Assembly: GCF_011038845.1 (NCBI RefSeq)
Contig: NZ_JAAKDW010000013.1
Location: forward strand, 1-64,000
Length of the DNA stretch: 64,000 nucleotides
Origin: Enterococcus sp. ZJ1622
GTDB lineage: Bacteria > Bacillota > Bacilli > Lactobacillales > Enterococcaceae
Direction: 5' to 3'
Shown here: positions 8,240-18,482 of the stretch, in pieces
How the letters are laid out: every line of letters begins with the position of its first letter
How positions within the stretch are numbered: position 1 is the first letter of the stretch
Position numbers and translations under genes: made by a program
Notes under the pieces: model-generated
Seen by the model: the letters and a program-made list of their open reading frames with translations, nothing else
The model's database searches: none
Told to the model about the DNA's origin: nothing

Positions 8240-10009
8240 ATGACTGATTTAATTAAAGCGGGCAAATTTTTCTATTACTATTTAAAACGGTATAAGGTCT
8301 CCTTTTTCTTTATTTTTGTCACAGTGATTGCTGCGACCTACTTGCAGGTCAAAGCCCCCCAGTATATTGGGGAAGCTTTTCAGGAATTAGCCAATTATGT
8401 AGCTGGTCTGATGCAAGGGGTCGATGATAAAAGCAAGTTTATTGCGATTATTTGGAAATTACTGCTATTTTATGTATTGGCAAGTGCGGCTAACTTTATT
8501 TACAGTATTTTGTTTACGCAAGTGGTCGGAAAGTCAACCAATCGGATGCGTATCGGGTTATTCAACAAACTAGAAAAATTAACGATCCGTTTCTTTGATT
8601 CTCATCAAGACGGAGAGATCTTAAGCCGATTCACTAGTGATCTGGATAATATCCAAAACAGTTTGAACCAAGCACTCCTTCAAGCAATCACCAATGCGGT
8701 ACTGCTTGTGGGTATCTTGATCATGATGTTTAGACAAAACGTGGAATTAGCTTGGGCAACGATTGCTTCGACACCAGTAGCAGTCCTGATCGCGGTCTTG
8801 ATCATTCAAAAAGCAAGAAAATATGTCGATCTGCAGCAAGACGAAGTAGGAAAACTGAATGGTTATATGGATGAAAAAATCAGCGGACAGCGCGTGATCA
8901 TTACGAATGGTCTGCAAGAAGAGACGATCGACGGGTTCTTGGCGCATAACCAGAGTGTTCGACAAGCTACATTTAAAGGACAGGCTTATTCCGGCTTGCT
9001 TTTCCCAATGATGCAGGGGATGTCACTAGTCAATACAGCGATCGTCATTTTCTTTGGCGGCTGGCTGGCATTGAATGGGAATCTAGAGCGGTCTGTTGCA
9101 TTAGGATTGGTCGTCACATTCGTGCAGTATTCACAACAGTATTACCAGCCATTGATGCAGATTTCTTCTGGCTACAGCATGATCCAGTTAGCCATCACAG
9201 GTGCAAGAAGACTGAACGAGATGTTTGACGAAAAAGACGAAGTGAAACCTGAAAATGGCCAAGCATTCGATGGAATCGAAAAAGGCCTTGCTTTACAACA
9301 CGTGGATTTCGGCTACTCGCCTGATAAATTGGTGCTGAAAGATGTTTCTATCCATGTAGACAAGGGAGAAATGGTTGCATTAGTTGGTCCGACTGGTTCA
9401 GGGAAAACAACGATCATGAACCTGCTCAACCGTTTCTATGACGTGAACAAGGGCGCGGTAACGATCGACGGAAAGGATATTCGCGAGTTCGATCTTGATG
9501 CGCTGCGCAAACATGTCGGAATCGTTTTGCAAGAATCTGTTTTGTTTTCTGGAACGATCAGGGACAATATCACATTCGGCAAACCTGATGCTACGGATGA
9601 AGAAGTGGTCGATGCAGCCAAACAAGCAAATATCCACGACTTTATCATGACATTGGAAAAAGGCTATGAAACAGAAGTATCAGAAGAAAACAACCTATTC
9701 AGTACAGGGCAAAAGCAGCTGATCAGCATCGCTCGGACCATCATTACGAATCCATCCTTGCTGATTCTGGACGAAGCGACGAGTAACGTGGATACTGTCA
9801 CAGAAGCAAAAATCCAAAAAGCAATGGATGAAGCTATCAAAGGAAGAACCAGTTTTGTCATTGCTCACCGGCTGAAAACGATCTTGAATGCAGATCGGAT
9901 CGTAGTTTTGCGTGATGGCAAGGTCATTGAAGAAGGCAGCCATCATGAGCTGTTAGCAGAAAATGGATTCTATGCTGAGCTGTATCATAATCAGTTTGTA
10001 TTTGAGTAA
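8240..10009 (+). CDS. efrB: Heterodimeric ABC exporter, catalytic half (EfrB-like)
   Basis: Half-transporter of 589 residues with an exporter membrane domain (about 1-320) and a nucleotide-binding domain with Walker [10 protein letters not shown], Walker [13 protein letters not shown] with the catalytic Glu, and the switch His (IAHRL). Its signature motif is altered to FSTGQKQ in place of LSGGQ. The upstream partner has the opposite defects, so together they form one canonical and one degenerate ATP site. The ATG follows the partner's stop by two bases with GGAGGA overlapping the stop, which implies translational coupling. Substrate is unknown; multidrug export is the family role. Confidence 0.9.
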   Translation: MTDLIKAGKFFYYYLKRYKVSFFFIFVTVIAATYLQVKAPQYIGEAFQELANYVAGLMQGVDDKSKFIAIIWKLLLFYVLASAANFIYSILFTQVVGKSTNRMRIGLFNKLEKLTIRFFDSHQDGEILSRFTSDLDNIQNSLNQALLQAITNAVLLVGILIMMFRQNVELAWATIASTPVAVLIAVLIIQKARKYVDLQQDEVGKLNGYMDEKISGQRVIITNGLQEETIDGFLAHNQSVRQATFKGQAYSGLLFPMMQGMSLVNTAIVIFFGGWLALNGNLERSVALGLVVTFVQYSQQYYQPLMQISSGYSMIQLAITGARRLNEMFDEKDEVKPENGQAFDGIEKGLALQHVDFGYSPDKLVLKDVSIHVDKGEMVALVGPTGSGKTTIMNLLNRFYDVNKGAVTIDGKDIREFDLDALRKHVGIVLQESVLFSGTIRDNITFGKPDATDEEVVDAAKQANIHDFIMTLEKGYETEVSEENNLFSTGQKQLISIARTIITNPSLLILDEATSNVDTVTEAKIQKAMDEAIKGRTSFVIAHRLKTILNADRIVVLRDGKVIEEGSHHELLAENGFYAELYHNQFVFE

Positions 10010-10129
10010 AGAGGCTGTGAGGTCATCTAGCTTCGCATGAGATGGGATGTTTTCTGAAATGAATGTTCCATATTATTTACGCGAAACAAATCTGCTAGGC
10101 CTCAGCTAGTCTTAATAATCTTCACTACC

Positions 10130-10172
10130 AAAAAGGAGGTGCGACAAAAATCTTGTCGTACCTCCTTTTTTT
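10130..10172 (+). terminator. Terminator hairpin at head of repeat array
   Basis: The stem GGAGGT-CGACA with TGTCG-ACCTCC is preceded by an A-run and followed by seven T. It lies 120 bases after the ABC operon. The same hairpin type (core TGACA/TGTCA) heads the repeat clusters at 50611 and 62513. Confidence 0.8.
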
Positions 10173-10182
10173 CGAATAAATT

Positions 10183-10294
10183 GTGTTCCATCTGCTGCTT
10201 CTCGGCAATAAGTTCACTGAACAAGAAAATATGAGGAGCTTTTTTCTGTTCAGTGTCCTTATTCCTTAAAGCAGAGCGCAGTTGTCACAACCTC
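10183..10294 (+). repeat. EFAR-like palindromic repeat, unit 1 of 4
   Basis: The unit runs from GTGTTCC to CACAACCTC. Nested stems are CTGC/GCAG, TGCTT/AAGCA, AATAAG/CTTATT and CACTGAACA/TGTTCAGTG around a loop with AAAATATGAGGAGC. A near-identical unit lies inverted at 62385-62498. Confidence 0.85.
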
Positions 10295-10303
10295 TTCACT
10301 AAA

Positions 10304-10417
10304 CGGTGTTCAAGGAGACAGCCTATCGGCAATAAGGCACGATTTTGTAAAATATGGGAAGCTATTTTTCAAAATCGCTTCTTATCGCTCAAGGCTGAAC
10401 GTCTCTTTCACGACCTC
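10304..10417 (+). repeat. EFAR-like palindromic repeat, unit 2 of 4
   Basis: Starts CGGTGTTC and ends CGACCTC. Stems are GAGAC/GTCTC, AGCCT/AGGCT, ATAAG/CTTAT and CGATTTTG/CAAAATCG around a loop with AAAATATGGGAAGCTA. It is nearly identical to the single unit at 50655-50767 and to the inverted unit at 62265-62377. Confidence 0.88.
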
Positions 10418-10424
10418 TGGTTCA

Positions 10425-10539
10425 CGGTGTTCAAAAGCTTGCATCTGCGGTAATAAGCCTAACCAAACAAAAAATATGGAGAACTATTTTTGTTTGGCTG
10501 TTCTTATTACTTGATGCAGGACAGCTTTTTCACAACCTC
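10425..10539 (+). repeat. EFAR-like palindromic repeat, unit 3 of 4
   Basis: Starts CGGTGTTC and ends CACAACCTC. Stems are AAGCT/AGCTT, TGCATC/GATGCA, AATAAG/CTTATT and CCAAACA/TGTTTGG. The architecture and loop (AAATATGGAGAACTATTTTT) match units 1 and 2, but the outer and inner stem sequences differ. Confidence 0.85.
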
Positions 10540-10546
10540 TGATTCA

Positions 10547-10661
10547 CGGTGTTCCAGAAGTAGCTTCTTCGAAAATAAGCCGAGATTCTACAAAAATTTA
10601 AGAAGCAATTTTCGCAAATCCCTTCTTATTTCTTGAAGCTGCCCACTTCTGTCACAACCTC
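10547..10661 (+). repeat. EFAR-like palindromic repeat, unit 4 of 4
   Basis: Starts CGGTGTTC and ends CACAACCTC, two bases before the stop codon of mnmM on the other strand. Stems are CAGAAGT/ACTTCTG, AGCTTC/GAAGCT and AATAAG/CTTATT. The inner stem is weaker and the loop is diverged. Confidence 0.82.
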
Positions 10662-10663
10662 TT

Positions 10664-11233
10664 TTATACGTATCTCTTTTTTTCGATACAATAAAGGATC
10701 GGCGGCTGGTTTTTCTGATTGATGAATTGATAATTCAATACATTATATTGTGCTTGAGGCAAATTACGGCAGAATTCCTGCACCATGTCAAGTTCCTGCT
10801 GTCCGCCTTCATGACCATAATAGACGACTAGGATCAAACGACCGCGGGGAACAAGCCGTTTTAATATTTCTTCCATCGCGATTTTTGTTGTTTCCGGTAA
10901 AGTGATCACGGCTTTGTCGCTTTTTGGAAGATAGCCTAGATTGAAGATTCCCGCTTTGATCGGCTGATCTTCGCGGATCACTTGTCCTAGCGTCTCATGG
11001 CCTTGTAAATACAAAGAAACGCGATCATCCAATCCACTGTTGAGTTTTTGGCGGGTAGCTGATAGTGCTTCTTGCTGGATGTCGAAACTGTATACATGTC
11101 CCGTTTTACCAATCTGCTCTGCCAGAAAAACCGTATCATAACCGTTTCCCATAGTTGCATCGATCACGTGATCTCCTGGCTGGAGGATTTCTTTCAGCAA
11201 AGTATGACTGAAATGCAAAGCTGTTTGCAGCAT
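10664..11233 (-). CDS. mnmM: tRNA mnm5(s2)U methyltransferase MnmM (YtqB)
   Basis: Class I SAM-dependent methyltransferase of 189 residues. The SAM-binding loop is VIDATMGNGYDTVFLA (about residues 24-39) and a second conserved block is GIFNLGYLPKSDK. This matches YtqB of Bacillus, formerly called an rRNA methylase and now assigned as MnmM, which methylates the 5-aminomethyl group of the tRNA wobble uridine. The start ATG overlaps the stop of the upstream radical SAM gene (TAATG), so the two are translationally coupled. The MnmM assignment is from family knowledge; the fold is clear from sequence. Confidence 0.85.
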   Translation of the reverse strand: MLQTALHFSHTLLKEILQPGDHVIDATMGNGYDTVFLAEQIGKTGHVYSFDIQQEALSATRQKLNSGLDDRVSLYLQGHETLGQVIREDQPIKAGIFNLGYLPKSDKAVITLPETTKIAMEEILKRLVPRGRLILVVYYGHEGGQQELDMVQEFCRNLPQAQYNVLNYQFINQKNQPPILYCIEKKRYV

Positions 11234-12189
11234 TAATTTGTCACCTTTTCTCTCACATTGTATTTTCCTTGGAAACTGTCTCTGCGGATAAGTTCCTCGT
11301 CAATGGCATTGAGCACTTCCCATTTCTTCAAACTCCACATCGGACCGATCAAGGAATCCCAAGGTGCATCTCCCGTCAAACGATGGATGATGATTTCTTT
11401 CGGGATCATCTCCAGCTGGTCGCAGATCACATTGACATAATCGGGGCGACTCATCAATTGAAGACGTCCTTCATGGTAATCTCGAAGCATTCTTGTTTTG
11501 CGCATCAAATGCATCAGATGCAGTTTGATTCCTTGGATATCTGAATCTAAGATCGTACGTCGCACATTCTCACGCATCATCTCCAGCGATTCTCCAGGAA
11601 GACCGTTGATCAAATGCGTACATACTCGGATATTGTGTTTGCGCAGCTTGCTGACGCCCTCCAAGTAGGTTTCATAATCATGGGCACGGTTGATCATTCG
11701 AGAAGTCTCTTCGAATGTCGTCTGTAACCCTAATTCGACCCATAAATAAAGGCGCTGATTCAATTCAGCAAGATAATCGACGACTTCATCTGGCAAGCAG
11801 TCAGGGCGAGTACCGATCGATAATCCGACAACACCAGGAAGATTGACCACCTGTTCAAACCGTTCCCGGATCACTTCAACGGGCGCATGTGTATTGGTAA
11901 AGTTTTGGAAATAAACGATATATTGCTGGACATTTGGCCATTTTTGATGCATCATATCGATTTCTTTATGGAATTGGACAGGAAGCGGATCTTCTGGTGC
12001 TACGATCATATCTCCTGATCCGGAAACGCTGCAGAAAGTACAGCCTCCATGAGCGACTGTCCCATCGCGGTTAGGGCAATCAAAGCCGCCATCGATAGGA
12101 ACTTTGAAAATCTTTCCTCCAAATTCGTTTCTCAAGGCATAATTCCATGAGTGGTATCGTTTGTTTCCTTCTGAATAAGGAAAATCCAT
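11233..12189 (-). CDS. mnmL: Radical SAM protein MnmL (YtqA)
   Basis: Radical SAM enzyme of 318 residues. The cluster ligands are C38, C50 and C53 (CX11CX2C in CPNRDGTVAHGGCTFC), the spacing seen in the YtqA/TIGR01212 family related to the Elp3 core. In Bacillus, YtqA/MnmL works with MnmM to build the 5-methylaminomethyl side chain at tRNA wobble uridines. The start at 12189 has AGAAGGA seven bases upstream; an earlier in-frame ATG at 12210 overlaps the PAP2 stop and is less likely. Operon order is PAP2, mnmL, mnmM. Confidence 0.85.
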   Translation of the reverse strand: MDFPYSEGNKRYHSWNYALRNEFGGKIFKVPIDGGFDCPNRDGTVAHGGCTFCSVSGSGDMIVAPEDPLPVQFHKEIDMMHQKWPNVQQYIVYFQNFTNTHAPVEVIRERFEQVVNLPGVVGLSIGTRPDCLPDEVVDYLAELNQRLYLWVELGLQTTFEETSRMINRAHDYETYLEGVSKLRKHNIRVCTHLINGLPGESLEMMRENVRRTILDSDIQGIKLHLMHLMRKTRMLRDYHEGRLQLMSRPDYVNVICDQLEMIPKEIIIHRLTGDAPWDSLIGPMWSLKKWEVLNAIDEELIRRDSFQGKYNVREKVTN

Positions 12190-12206
12190 CAAATATCCTT
12201 CTTTCT

Positions 12207-12848
12207 TCATTGGTTGTGCTTACTCAACTGTGTGTATTGTTTGTAAATCGGATATGTCAGACATAGCCAGGAGAGGCTCAGTAAAAAGCCGCCAGTGATA
12301 TCACTAGGGTAATGGACCCCTAAATAGATCCTGCTGATGCCGACACTTATTATGATAAACGCCATCACGAATTGAAGCAATGTGCATAGTCGTTTTTTTC
12401 TGACAAGAATAGGCATCAAAAAGAAAAGAGAGCCATATAAGATCATACTGCCAGCAGCATGCCCACTAGGGAAACTATAGCTTGTTTCTGTGACCAAATG
12501 TGGGATCGTCGGACGTGCCCGCATAATCAGCAATTTGACAAGTGGATTGATAATCCCGGCTATCACGAGAAAATTTGAAGCGAACCAGATCATCTCAGGC
12601 CGTTTTTTCTGCCACCATAAAAATAAAAAGCCGCCTAAAAATATAAGAATGACAATCAGCGGATTTCCCAGCTTTGTGATGAAGAGCTGATAGCCATTCC
12701 ATGTCGGATAGGGTGCACGAATAATCCGAGTGATCGTCTGATCGAATCCGGAAAGCCACGAGATATGGAATCTGACGATGTAGGTCAAAGTTAAAAAGGA
12801 TAGCAAGAATATCCCGCCAGCCACTTGAAAAGTTGTTTTGTATTTCAT
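12207..12848 (-). CDS. PAP2-family membrane phosphatase
   Basis: Integral membrane phosphatase of 213 residues with about six hydrophobic segments. The three phosphatase motifs are present: KLLIMRARP (motif 1), SYSFPSGH (motif 2) and SRIYLGVHYPSD (motif 3 with the catalytic His). The family acts on undecaprenyl pyrophosphate (BcrC-like) or on phosphatidate/phosphatidylglycerophosphate. The start at 12848 has AAGGAGG eight bases upstream; the open frame continues upstream without a ribosome site. It is the first gene of the PAP2-mnmL-mnmM operon. Bacitracin-related recycling is possible but not shown. Confidence 0.88.
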   Translation of the reverse strand: MKYKTTFQVAGGIFLLSFLTLTYIVRFHISWLSGFDQTITRIIRAPYPTWNGYQLFITKLGNPLIVILIFLGGFLFLWWQKKRPEMIWFASNFLVIAGIINPLVKLLIMRARPTIPHLVTETSYSFPSGHAAGSMILYGSLFFLMPILVRKKRLCTLLQFVMAFIIISVGISRIYLGVHYPSDITGGFLLSLSWLCLTYPIYKQYTQLSKHNQ

Positions 12849-13217
12849 ATCATTCCTCCTTCTCAATAATGCCTTATTATAGCATTTCCGGCCGAATAAA
12901 AAACAGACTTTCGGTAATCCGTGAGGGAAGGTAACGAAGCTCGACAAATCGATATCTTGTATGAAAAAAATAACTGTAACAAAACGGAAATTTTTTAGTA
13001 ACAAAACAGACATAATCGGATCGTTGAAAGAAATCCCTTTATTTTATAGAGGGAGAGCAATGTAGTTATACGGCGTTTCTTGCCAAGACAAATAGTCGAA
13101 CATTACGATAAATTACGAATTGATTACAAAAAACAACAAAGGTCTTAAACAACTTTTAATAAATATTAATAAAAGCTATAATTGTTAATAATAGTATACG
13201 AATTTGGAGGATAGAAG
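12849..13217. other. Intergenic region between PAP2 operon and autolysin
   Basis: This 369-bp divergent spacer holds the promoters of both flanking genes. A TATAAT box lies at 13177-13182, 35 bp before the autolysin start, without a convincing -35. I saw no riboswitch or coding sequence that I could support. Confidence 0.5.
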
Positions 13218-14990
13218 ATGGAAAAGGAAATCATTGCTAGAAAAGAACGGAGACGTTTAGAAGAAACAAAACGTTTTCGTAAAGTAAAACGAGGAGCAGC
13301 GCTTGTGGGAACAGCGATGGTCGGTTGTTCAGTTGCTGCTCCATTGGTACAACCCGTTCCTGTCAACGCAGATGACACACCCGCACAATTCGGTGCACGG
13401 ATCAATACCTCTGCATTCATCACAGAAATCGCGACCTATGCACAGCCGGTCGCTCAAGCAAATGACTTATATGCTTCCGTAATGATCGCGCAAGCAGTCG
13501 TCGAAAGCGGCTGGGGAAGCAGTTCTCTTTCTCAAGCACCTTATCATAATTTATTTGGAATCAAAGGGAGCTATCAAGGACAAACGGTTTACATGGACAC
13601 ACTTGAATACTTGAACAACCAATGGGTAAGTAAAAAAGAACCATTCCGTCAATATCCTTCTTTTGCAGAATCTTTCAGTGACAACGCCTATGTACTTCGA
13701 AACACATCATTTGGTAACGGCTATTATTATGCGGGAACCTGGAAGAGCAACACTAGCTCTTATATGGATGCGACTGCCTGCTTGACAGGTCGTTATGCAA
13801 CAGATCCTACTTATGCAGGAAAATTGAACAACATCATCATGACATACGGACTAACAAAATATGATACACCGGCTAGCGGCAACGCAGGCGGCGGAGCTAC
13901 TGCAGGCACAAGCAACAGCAGTACCGGCAGCAATACAGGGAATACAGCCAATACAGGAAATACCGGGAATGGAGTAGCGAATACATCATCTACTTATACT
14001 GTAAAATCCGGTGATTCCGTCTGGGGCATCTCCAATTCTTTTGGGATCACAATGGATCAACTGATCGAATGGAACAATATCCAGAATAACTTCATTTATC
14101 CAGGACAAAAACTGACGATCAAAGGCGGTCAGGCAAACGGATCATCGACAACGAATTCCGGAAACAATACGAATTCATCTGGAAACAGCAATGCGGCTTC
14201 TGGCGCAGGTCAAGCAACAGGTACAAGATACACGGTGAAAGCTGGCGACTCTGTTTGGAAAATATCAAATGACCACGGCATCACGATGACACAGCTGATC
14301 GAGTGGAACAATATCCAGAACAACTTTGTCTACCCAGGTCAAGAGTTGGTCGTTTCCGCCAATGGTTCAAACGCAGGAGCAAGTACTGGCGGATCAAGCG
14401 CTTCGACTCCGACAAGCAACCCTTCAGCCAGCACAAGTCAAGATAGATACACCGTCAAGGCAGGGGAATCTGTCTGGAGCGTATCAAACAAAAACGGGAT
14501 CACGATGGATCAACTGATCGAATGGAACAACATCAAGAACAACTTCATCTATCCAGGTCAAACGTTGATCGTCAAAGGCGGTAACAGTTCAGCAAGTACT
14601 ACTGCTAATACAACTACACCAACTGCACCAGCTACACCGAATACGTCTGCCAATACAAGTACTGCTGCAACGGGTGATACGATGTATACAGTCAAAGCAG
14701 GAGAATCTGTCTGGAGCGTAGCGAACAAGAATGGGATCACAATGGACCAATTGATTGAATGGAACAACATCAAGAACAACTTCATCTATCCGGGACAGCA
14801 AGTGATCGTGAAAAAAGGGAATACACAAGGACAAGCCGCTGCAGGTGCAAAAACGTATACCGTCAAGTCAGGCGAATCGGTTTGGAGTGTTGCTGACAGT
14901 CACGGGATTACGATGGATCAGCTGATCGAATGGAACAACATCAAGAACAACTTCATCTATCCAGGTCAAACGCTGATCGTAGCAAAATAA
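13218..14990 (+). CDS. Secreted LysM peptidoglycan hydrolase (N-acetylglucosaminidase autolysin)
   Basis: Cell-wall hydrolase of 590 residues. A basic N-terminus with a hydrophobic stretch (about 26-50) ending near VNADD is a signal peptide. A GH73-type glucosaminidase domain follows (about 60-215), with the catalytic-region sequence [15 protein letters not shown]. Five LysM repeats then occur at about 256-300, 336-380, 410-455, 491-536 and 545-590. They are separated by Ser/Thr/Asn/Ala/Gly-rich linkers and each has a core like [17 protein letters not shown]. LysM binds peptidoglycan glycan and directs the enzyme to septa or poles. The layout resembles enterococcal AtlA but is shorter. GGAGG lies eight bases upstream of the ATG. 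Confidence 0.92.
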   Translation: MEKEIIARKERRRLEETKRFRKVKRGAALVGTAMVGCSVAAPLVQPVPVNADDTPAQFGARINTSAFITEIATYAQPVAQANDLYASVMIAQAVVESGWGSSSLSQAPYHNLFGIKGSYQGQTVYMDTLEYLNNQWVSKKEPFRQYPSFAESFSDNAYVLRNTSFGNGYYYAGTWKSNTSSYMDATACLTGRYATDPTYAGKLNNIIMTYGLTKYDTPASGNAGGGATAGTSNSSTGSNTGNTANTGNTGNGVANTSSTYTVKSGDSVWGISNSFGITMDQLIEWNNIQNNFIYPGQKLTIKGGQANGSSTTNSGNNTNSSGNSNAASGAGQATGTRYTVKAGDSVWKISNDHGITMTQLIEWNNIQNNFVYPGQELVVSANGSNAGASTGGSSASTPTSNPSASTSQDRYTVKAGESVWSVSNKNGITMDQLIEWNNIKNNFIYPGQTLIVKGGNSSASTTANTTTPTAPATPNTSANTSTAATGDTMYTVKAGESVWSVANKNGITMDQLIEWNNIKNNFIYPGQQVIVKKGNTQGQAAAGAKTYTVKSGESVWSVADSHGITMDQLIEWNNIKNNFIYPGQTLIVAK

Positions 14991-15014
14991 AAGCGGATTT
15001 TGAGGAAATAACAA

Positions 15015-15043
15015 TTGAACTTGTTCAGAATATTTGTTACTAT
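15015..15043 (+). promoter_or_regulatory. leuS promoter
   Basis: TTGAAC and TACTAT are separated by 17 bp, predicting a start near 15050 just before the T-box leader. Confidence 0.7.
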
Positions 15044-15075
15044 GAACCTACTTAAATATGACAACATTTGAAAAG

Positions 15076-15302
15076 GAAGTAGTAAAAAGACAGAAGTTTC
15101 AGAGAGCACATGGCTGGTGAGAATGTGTACGGATGCTTTTGAACTCGCCTTTGAGTTGCACCTGCTGAATCTCAATAGTAAGCAGGGGCGGTGACGGCCG
15201 TTACAACGTTCGAGGCCTTTCTTTCAGGAAAGGCAAAATTAGGTGGTACCACGTAGATTACGTCCTATAAAAAGAGCAATCTTTTTATAGGATTTTTTTT
15301 TT
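15076..15302 (+). promoter_or_regulatory. T-box leader (leucine specific) of leuS
   Basis: The conserved T-box sequence AGGTGGTACCACG is at 15241-15253. Upstream is a long stem I region with the AGTAAGCAGGG-type element. A CTC codon at 15171-15173, set in GAATCTCAATAGTA, is the likely specifier and names leucine, matching leuS. The terminator hairpin has a 13-bp stem (arms 15263-15275 and 15280-15292) and eight or more T. Uncharged tRNA-Leu is expected to stabilise the antiterminator and allow leuS expression. Confidence 0.92.
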
Positions 15303-15358
15303 ACTAGGTTTCAATAACCAAGTAAGCATTGTTTCTTATAGAGCAGGAGGACAGAAAA

Positions 15359-17776
15359 ATGAGTTACAACCATAAAGAAATCGAAAAAAAATGGCAAAAG
15401 TACTGGGCAAAAAACAATACATTCAATACCCATGATGATCCTGAAAAGCCAAAATTTTATGCACTGGATATGTTTCCTTATCCATCTGGTCAAGGGTTGC
15501 ACGTAGGACACCCAGAAGGCTATACAGCCACTGATATCCTTTCCCGAGTAAAACGAAGTCAAGGATTCAACGTACTGCATCCAATGGGGTGGGACGCTTT
15601 CGGTCTTCCCGCAGAACAATATGCGCTAGATACAGGTAATGATCCTGCAGAGTTCACCCAAAAAAACATCGAAACATTCCGTCGTCAAATCAATTCACTT
15701 GGTTTCAGCTATGACTGGAATCGAGAAGTCAATACAACTGATCCAGAATATTACAAATGGACACAATGGATCTTTACGAAACTTTACGAAAAAGGATTGG
15801 CTTATGAAGCGGAAGTGGCGGTCAACTGGGTGCCAGAACTAGGGACAGTCATTTCAAACGAAGAAGTCATCGATGGAAAAAGCGAGCGTGGCGGATATGA
15901 TGTGATCCGCAAACCGATGCGTCAATGGATGCTGAAAATCACCGCTTACGCTGATCGTCTGCTGGACGACTTAGAATTAGTCGACTGGCCTGAAAGTATC
16001 AAAGAGATGCAACGTAACTGGATCGGACGTTCGGTCGGTGCAAACGTTGAATTCAAAGTAGCTGGGACAGATCGTTCATATACAGTCTTTACTACTCGTC
16101 CGGACACGTTATTTGGGGCTACTTATTCTGTATTAGCACCAGAATTGGATCTTGTCCGAGAAATCACGACACCGGAACAAAAAGAAGCAGTAGAAGCGTA
16201 TATCGAAGAAACAGCGAAAAAATCAGATTTGAAACGAACAGACTTGGCAAAAGAAAAAACAGGTGTATTTACTGGGGCATATGCCATCAATCCAGTGAAT
16301 GGAAAAGAGATCCCAATCTGGATCGCTGATTATGTGCTGGCTTCATACGGAACTGGTGCGATCATGGCGGTACCTGCGCATGATGAACGTGACTTTGAAT
16401 TTGCCAAAACATTTGGGTTAGAGATCCTTCCTGTAATCGAAGGCGGAAATGTCGAAGAAGCAGCCTATACAGAAGACGGTACGCATATCAATTCTGAATT
16501 CTTAAATGGAATGAACAAGCAAGAAGCAATCGATAAAATGAACGAATGGCTGGAAGAAAATGGCGTGGGTAAAAAAGAAGTCAGCTATCGTCTGCGTGAC
16601 TGGCTATTCTCACGGCAGCGTTACTGGGGCGAACCAATCCCGATCATCCACTGGGAAGACGGTACAGTGACTGCTCTACCAGAAGAAGAACTGCCACTTC
16701 GTTTGCCGAAAACAACGAATATCAAGCCAAGCGGTACGGGTGAATCACCATTAGCGAATATCGAAGAATGGGTAAACGTCGTTGATCCAGTAACTGGGAA
16801 AAAAGGACGCAGAGAAACCAACACGATGCCGCAATGGGCAGGAAGTTCTTGGTATTACTTGCGTTATATTGATCCGCATAATAAAACAGAGCTAGCAGAT
16901 TACGAAAAACTGGAACGCTGGCTACCTGTCGATATCTATATCGGTGGAGCAGAACATGCCGTACTTCACTTGCTGTACGCACGATTCTGGCACAAATTCT
17001 TATACGATATCGGTGTCGTTCCTACAAAAGAACCATTCCAAAAATTGTATAATCAAGGAATGATCCTAGGGGAAAACAACGAAAAAATGTCAAAATCCCG
17101 CGGGAATGTCGTCAACCCTGACGATGTGGTCGAAACTTATGGCGCAGATACCTTACGGATGTATGAAATGTTCATGGGACCATTAGATGCTTCGATCGCT
17201 TGGAGTGAAAACGGACTAGAAGGCAGTCGTAAATTCTTGGATCGTGTATGGCGTTTGATCGTTGATGAAAACAACAAGATGCGTGACCGTATCACGACAC
17301 TGAATGACGGAAAACTTGATAAAGTATACCATCAGACAGTGAAAAAAGTGACCGAAGACTACGAGAATCTGCATTTCAACACAGCAATCTCTCAATTGAT
17401 GGTCTTTGTCAATGAAGCGTACAAAGTGGATGCACTTCCTTACGAATATATCGAAGGCTTTGTCCAGTTACTTGCACCGATCGCACCACATATGGGCGAA
17501 GAACTATGGGCGATCCTTGGAAACGAAGGCGGCATCTCTTACGCACCATGGCCAGTATATGATGAGGCAGCTCTTGTGGAAGACGAAGTCGAAGTAGTTT
17601 TCCAAGTCAATGGTAAAGTCCGAGCTAAAAGCAATGTCCCTCGTGATCTAGGAAAAGAAGAGCTGGAAAAAGCAGCACTGGCAAATGAGACTGTACAAGA
17701 ATATATCGAAGGTAAAACAGTAAGAAAAGTCATCGCTGTACCAAACAAACTAGTCAATATCGTCGTGCAGAATTGA
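15359..17776 (+). CDS. leuS: Leucyl-tRNA synthetase
   Basis: Charges tRNA-Leu with leucine. The 805-residue protein is of normal bacterial length. The HIGH-type motif is HVGHPEG within [15 protein letters not shown] (about residue 45), the CP1 editing domain follows (about 220-420, with threonine-rich [15 protein letters not shown] and the [19 protein letters not shown] block), and KMSKS is intact in [11 protein letters not shown] (about residue 577). The ATG at 15359 has AGGAGG nine bases upstream; an earlier in-frame ATG at 15329 lacks one. Expression is controlled by the T-box leader. Confidence 0.98.
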   Translation: MSYNHKEIEKKWQKYWAKNNTFNTHDDPEKPKFYALDMFPYPSGQGLHVGHPEGYTATDILSRVKRSQGFNVLHPMGWDAFGLPAEQYALDTGNDPAEFTQKNIETFRRQINSLGFSYDWNREVNTTDPEYYKWTQWIFTKLYEKGLAYEAEVAVNWVPELGTVISNEEVIDGKSERGGYDVIRKPMRQWMLKITAYADRLLDDLELVDWPESIKEMQRNWIGRSVGANVEFKVAGTDRSYTVFTTRPDTLFGATYSVLAPELDLVREITTPEQKEAVEAYIEETAKKSDLKRTDLAKEKTGVFTGAYAINPVNGKEIPIWIADYVLASYGTGAIMAVPAHDERDFEFAKTFGLEILPVIEGGNVEEAAYTEDGTHINSEFLNGMNKQEAIDKMNEWLEENGVGKKEVSYRLRDWLFSRQRYWGEPIPIIHWEDGTVTALPEEELPLRLPKTTNIKPSGTGESPLANIEEWVNVVDPVTGKKGRRETNTMPQWAGSSWYYLRYIDPHNKTELADYEKLERWLPVDIYIGGAEHAVLHLLYARFWHKFLYDIGVVPTKEPFQKLYNQGMILGENNEKMSKSRGNVVNPDDVVETYGADTLRMYEMFMGPLDASIAWSENGLEGSRKFLDRVWRLIVDENNKMRDRITTLNDGKLDKVYHQTVKKVTEDYENLHFNTAISQLMVFVNEAYKVDALPYEYIEGFVQLLAPIAPHMGEELWAILGNEGGISYAPWPVYDEAALVEDEVEVVFQVNGKVRAKSNVPRDLGKEELEKAALANETVQEYIEGKTVRKVIAVPNKLVNIVVQN

Positions 17777-17818
17777 TCCGTCTATCACTCGAAAACGACA
17801 CAACAAATATCATTTAAT

Positions 17819-17867
17819 AAAAAGCAAGCAAGATAGAATCTAGTTTTCTATCCTGCTTGCTTTTTTT
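17819..17867 (+). terminator. leuS terminator
   Basis: The stem AAAGCAAGCA-GATAG pairs with CTATC-TGCTTGCTTT and is followed by seven T. Confidence 0.88.
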
Positions 17868-17960
17868 CAGTTATTTGATAAGGTGGATATGTAAGCGAAA
17901 ACAAAAAAATTGGAAATCAGGTATTCAAGGAGAGGTTGTTACCATAATAGGGGGTGCAGG

Positions 17961-18473
17961 ATGAAAGAGTATAAACATAAAGAAGAACTAATTGAAGCGA
18001 TCAAAAACAGCTATCAGAAGTACATCACAGAATTTTCGGATATCCCGGAAGAAGACAAAGATTTGCGTAGTGAAGAAACAGAAAAAACACCTTCCGAACA
18101 TTTATCCTATCAATTAGGATGGATCAATCAACTATTGGCATGGGAAAGAGATGAAAAAAACGGGATCAAGGTCCAGACACCTGCAAAAGGGTATAAATGG
18201 AATAACTTAGGTGGTTTATATCAGCATTTTTACGAAACCTATGGAACAAATTCCTTGAAACAGCAGAAACAGTTATTGGATCGCGCTGTGAATGAATTGT
18301 GTCATTGGGTCGAAACTCTTTCAGAAGTAGAGCTATTCGAGCCAGAACAGCGGGAGTGGGCAACCACAAAAGCCAAATGGCCCTTGTATAAATGGATCCA
18401 CATCAATTCTGTCGCGCCATTCACTAATTTTCGACCAAAAATCCGAAAATGGAAAAAAACACTAAACAAATAA
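17961..18473 (+). CDS. ClbS/DfsB-family protein
   Basis: A 170-residue cytosolic protein of the DinB-like ClbS/DfsB (DUF1706) family. The pattern is an N-terminal [16 protein letters not shown] helix, the [13 protein letters not shown] block and a C-terminal [19 protein letters not shown] segment. ClbS of colibactin producers hydrolyses the colibactin cyclopropane; most homologues, like this one, have no known substrate. The ATG at 17961 is preferred, with a GGGGG ribosome site seven bases upstream. It is monocistronic. Confidence 0.8.
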   Translation: MKEYKHKEELIEAIKNSYQKYITEFSDIPEEDKDLRSEETEKTPSEHLSYQLGWINQLLAWERDEKNGIKVQTPAKGYKWNNLGGLYQHFYETYGTNSLKQQKQLLDRAVNELCHWVETLSEVELFEPEQREWATTKAKWPLYKWIHINSVAPFTNFRPKIRKWKKTLNK

Positions 18474-18482
18474 GTCATAAAT

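Noticed and set aside
10253-10453. A 66-codon open frame inside the repeat array
   Set aside because: It runs through two palindromic units and has no ribosome site; the similar frame at 62375-61992 is the same repeat sequence read from the other end.
10183-10661. CRISPR array
   Set aside because: Units are about 113 bp, internally palindromic and only a few bases apart; there are no short repeats with unique spacers and no cas genes in the window.
13123-13138. WalR box upstream of the autolysin (minus-strand TGTTGT/TGTAAT)
   Set aside because: The half-sites are four bases apart instead of five and one is imperfect; chance matches are common in such AT-rich DNA.
12849-13217. Riboswitch (for example the c-di-AMP type) in front of the LysM autolysin
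   Set aside because: The long AT-rich spacer made this plausible, but I could not align the conserved cores of known classes or find a terminator before the start codon.
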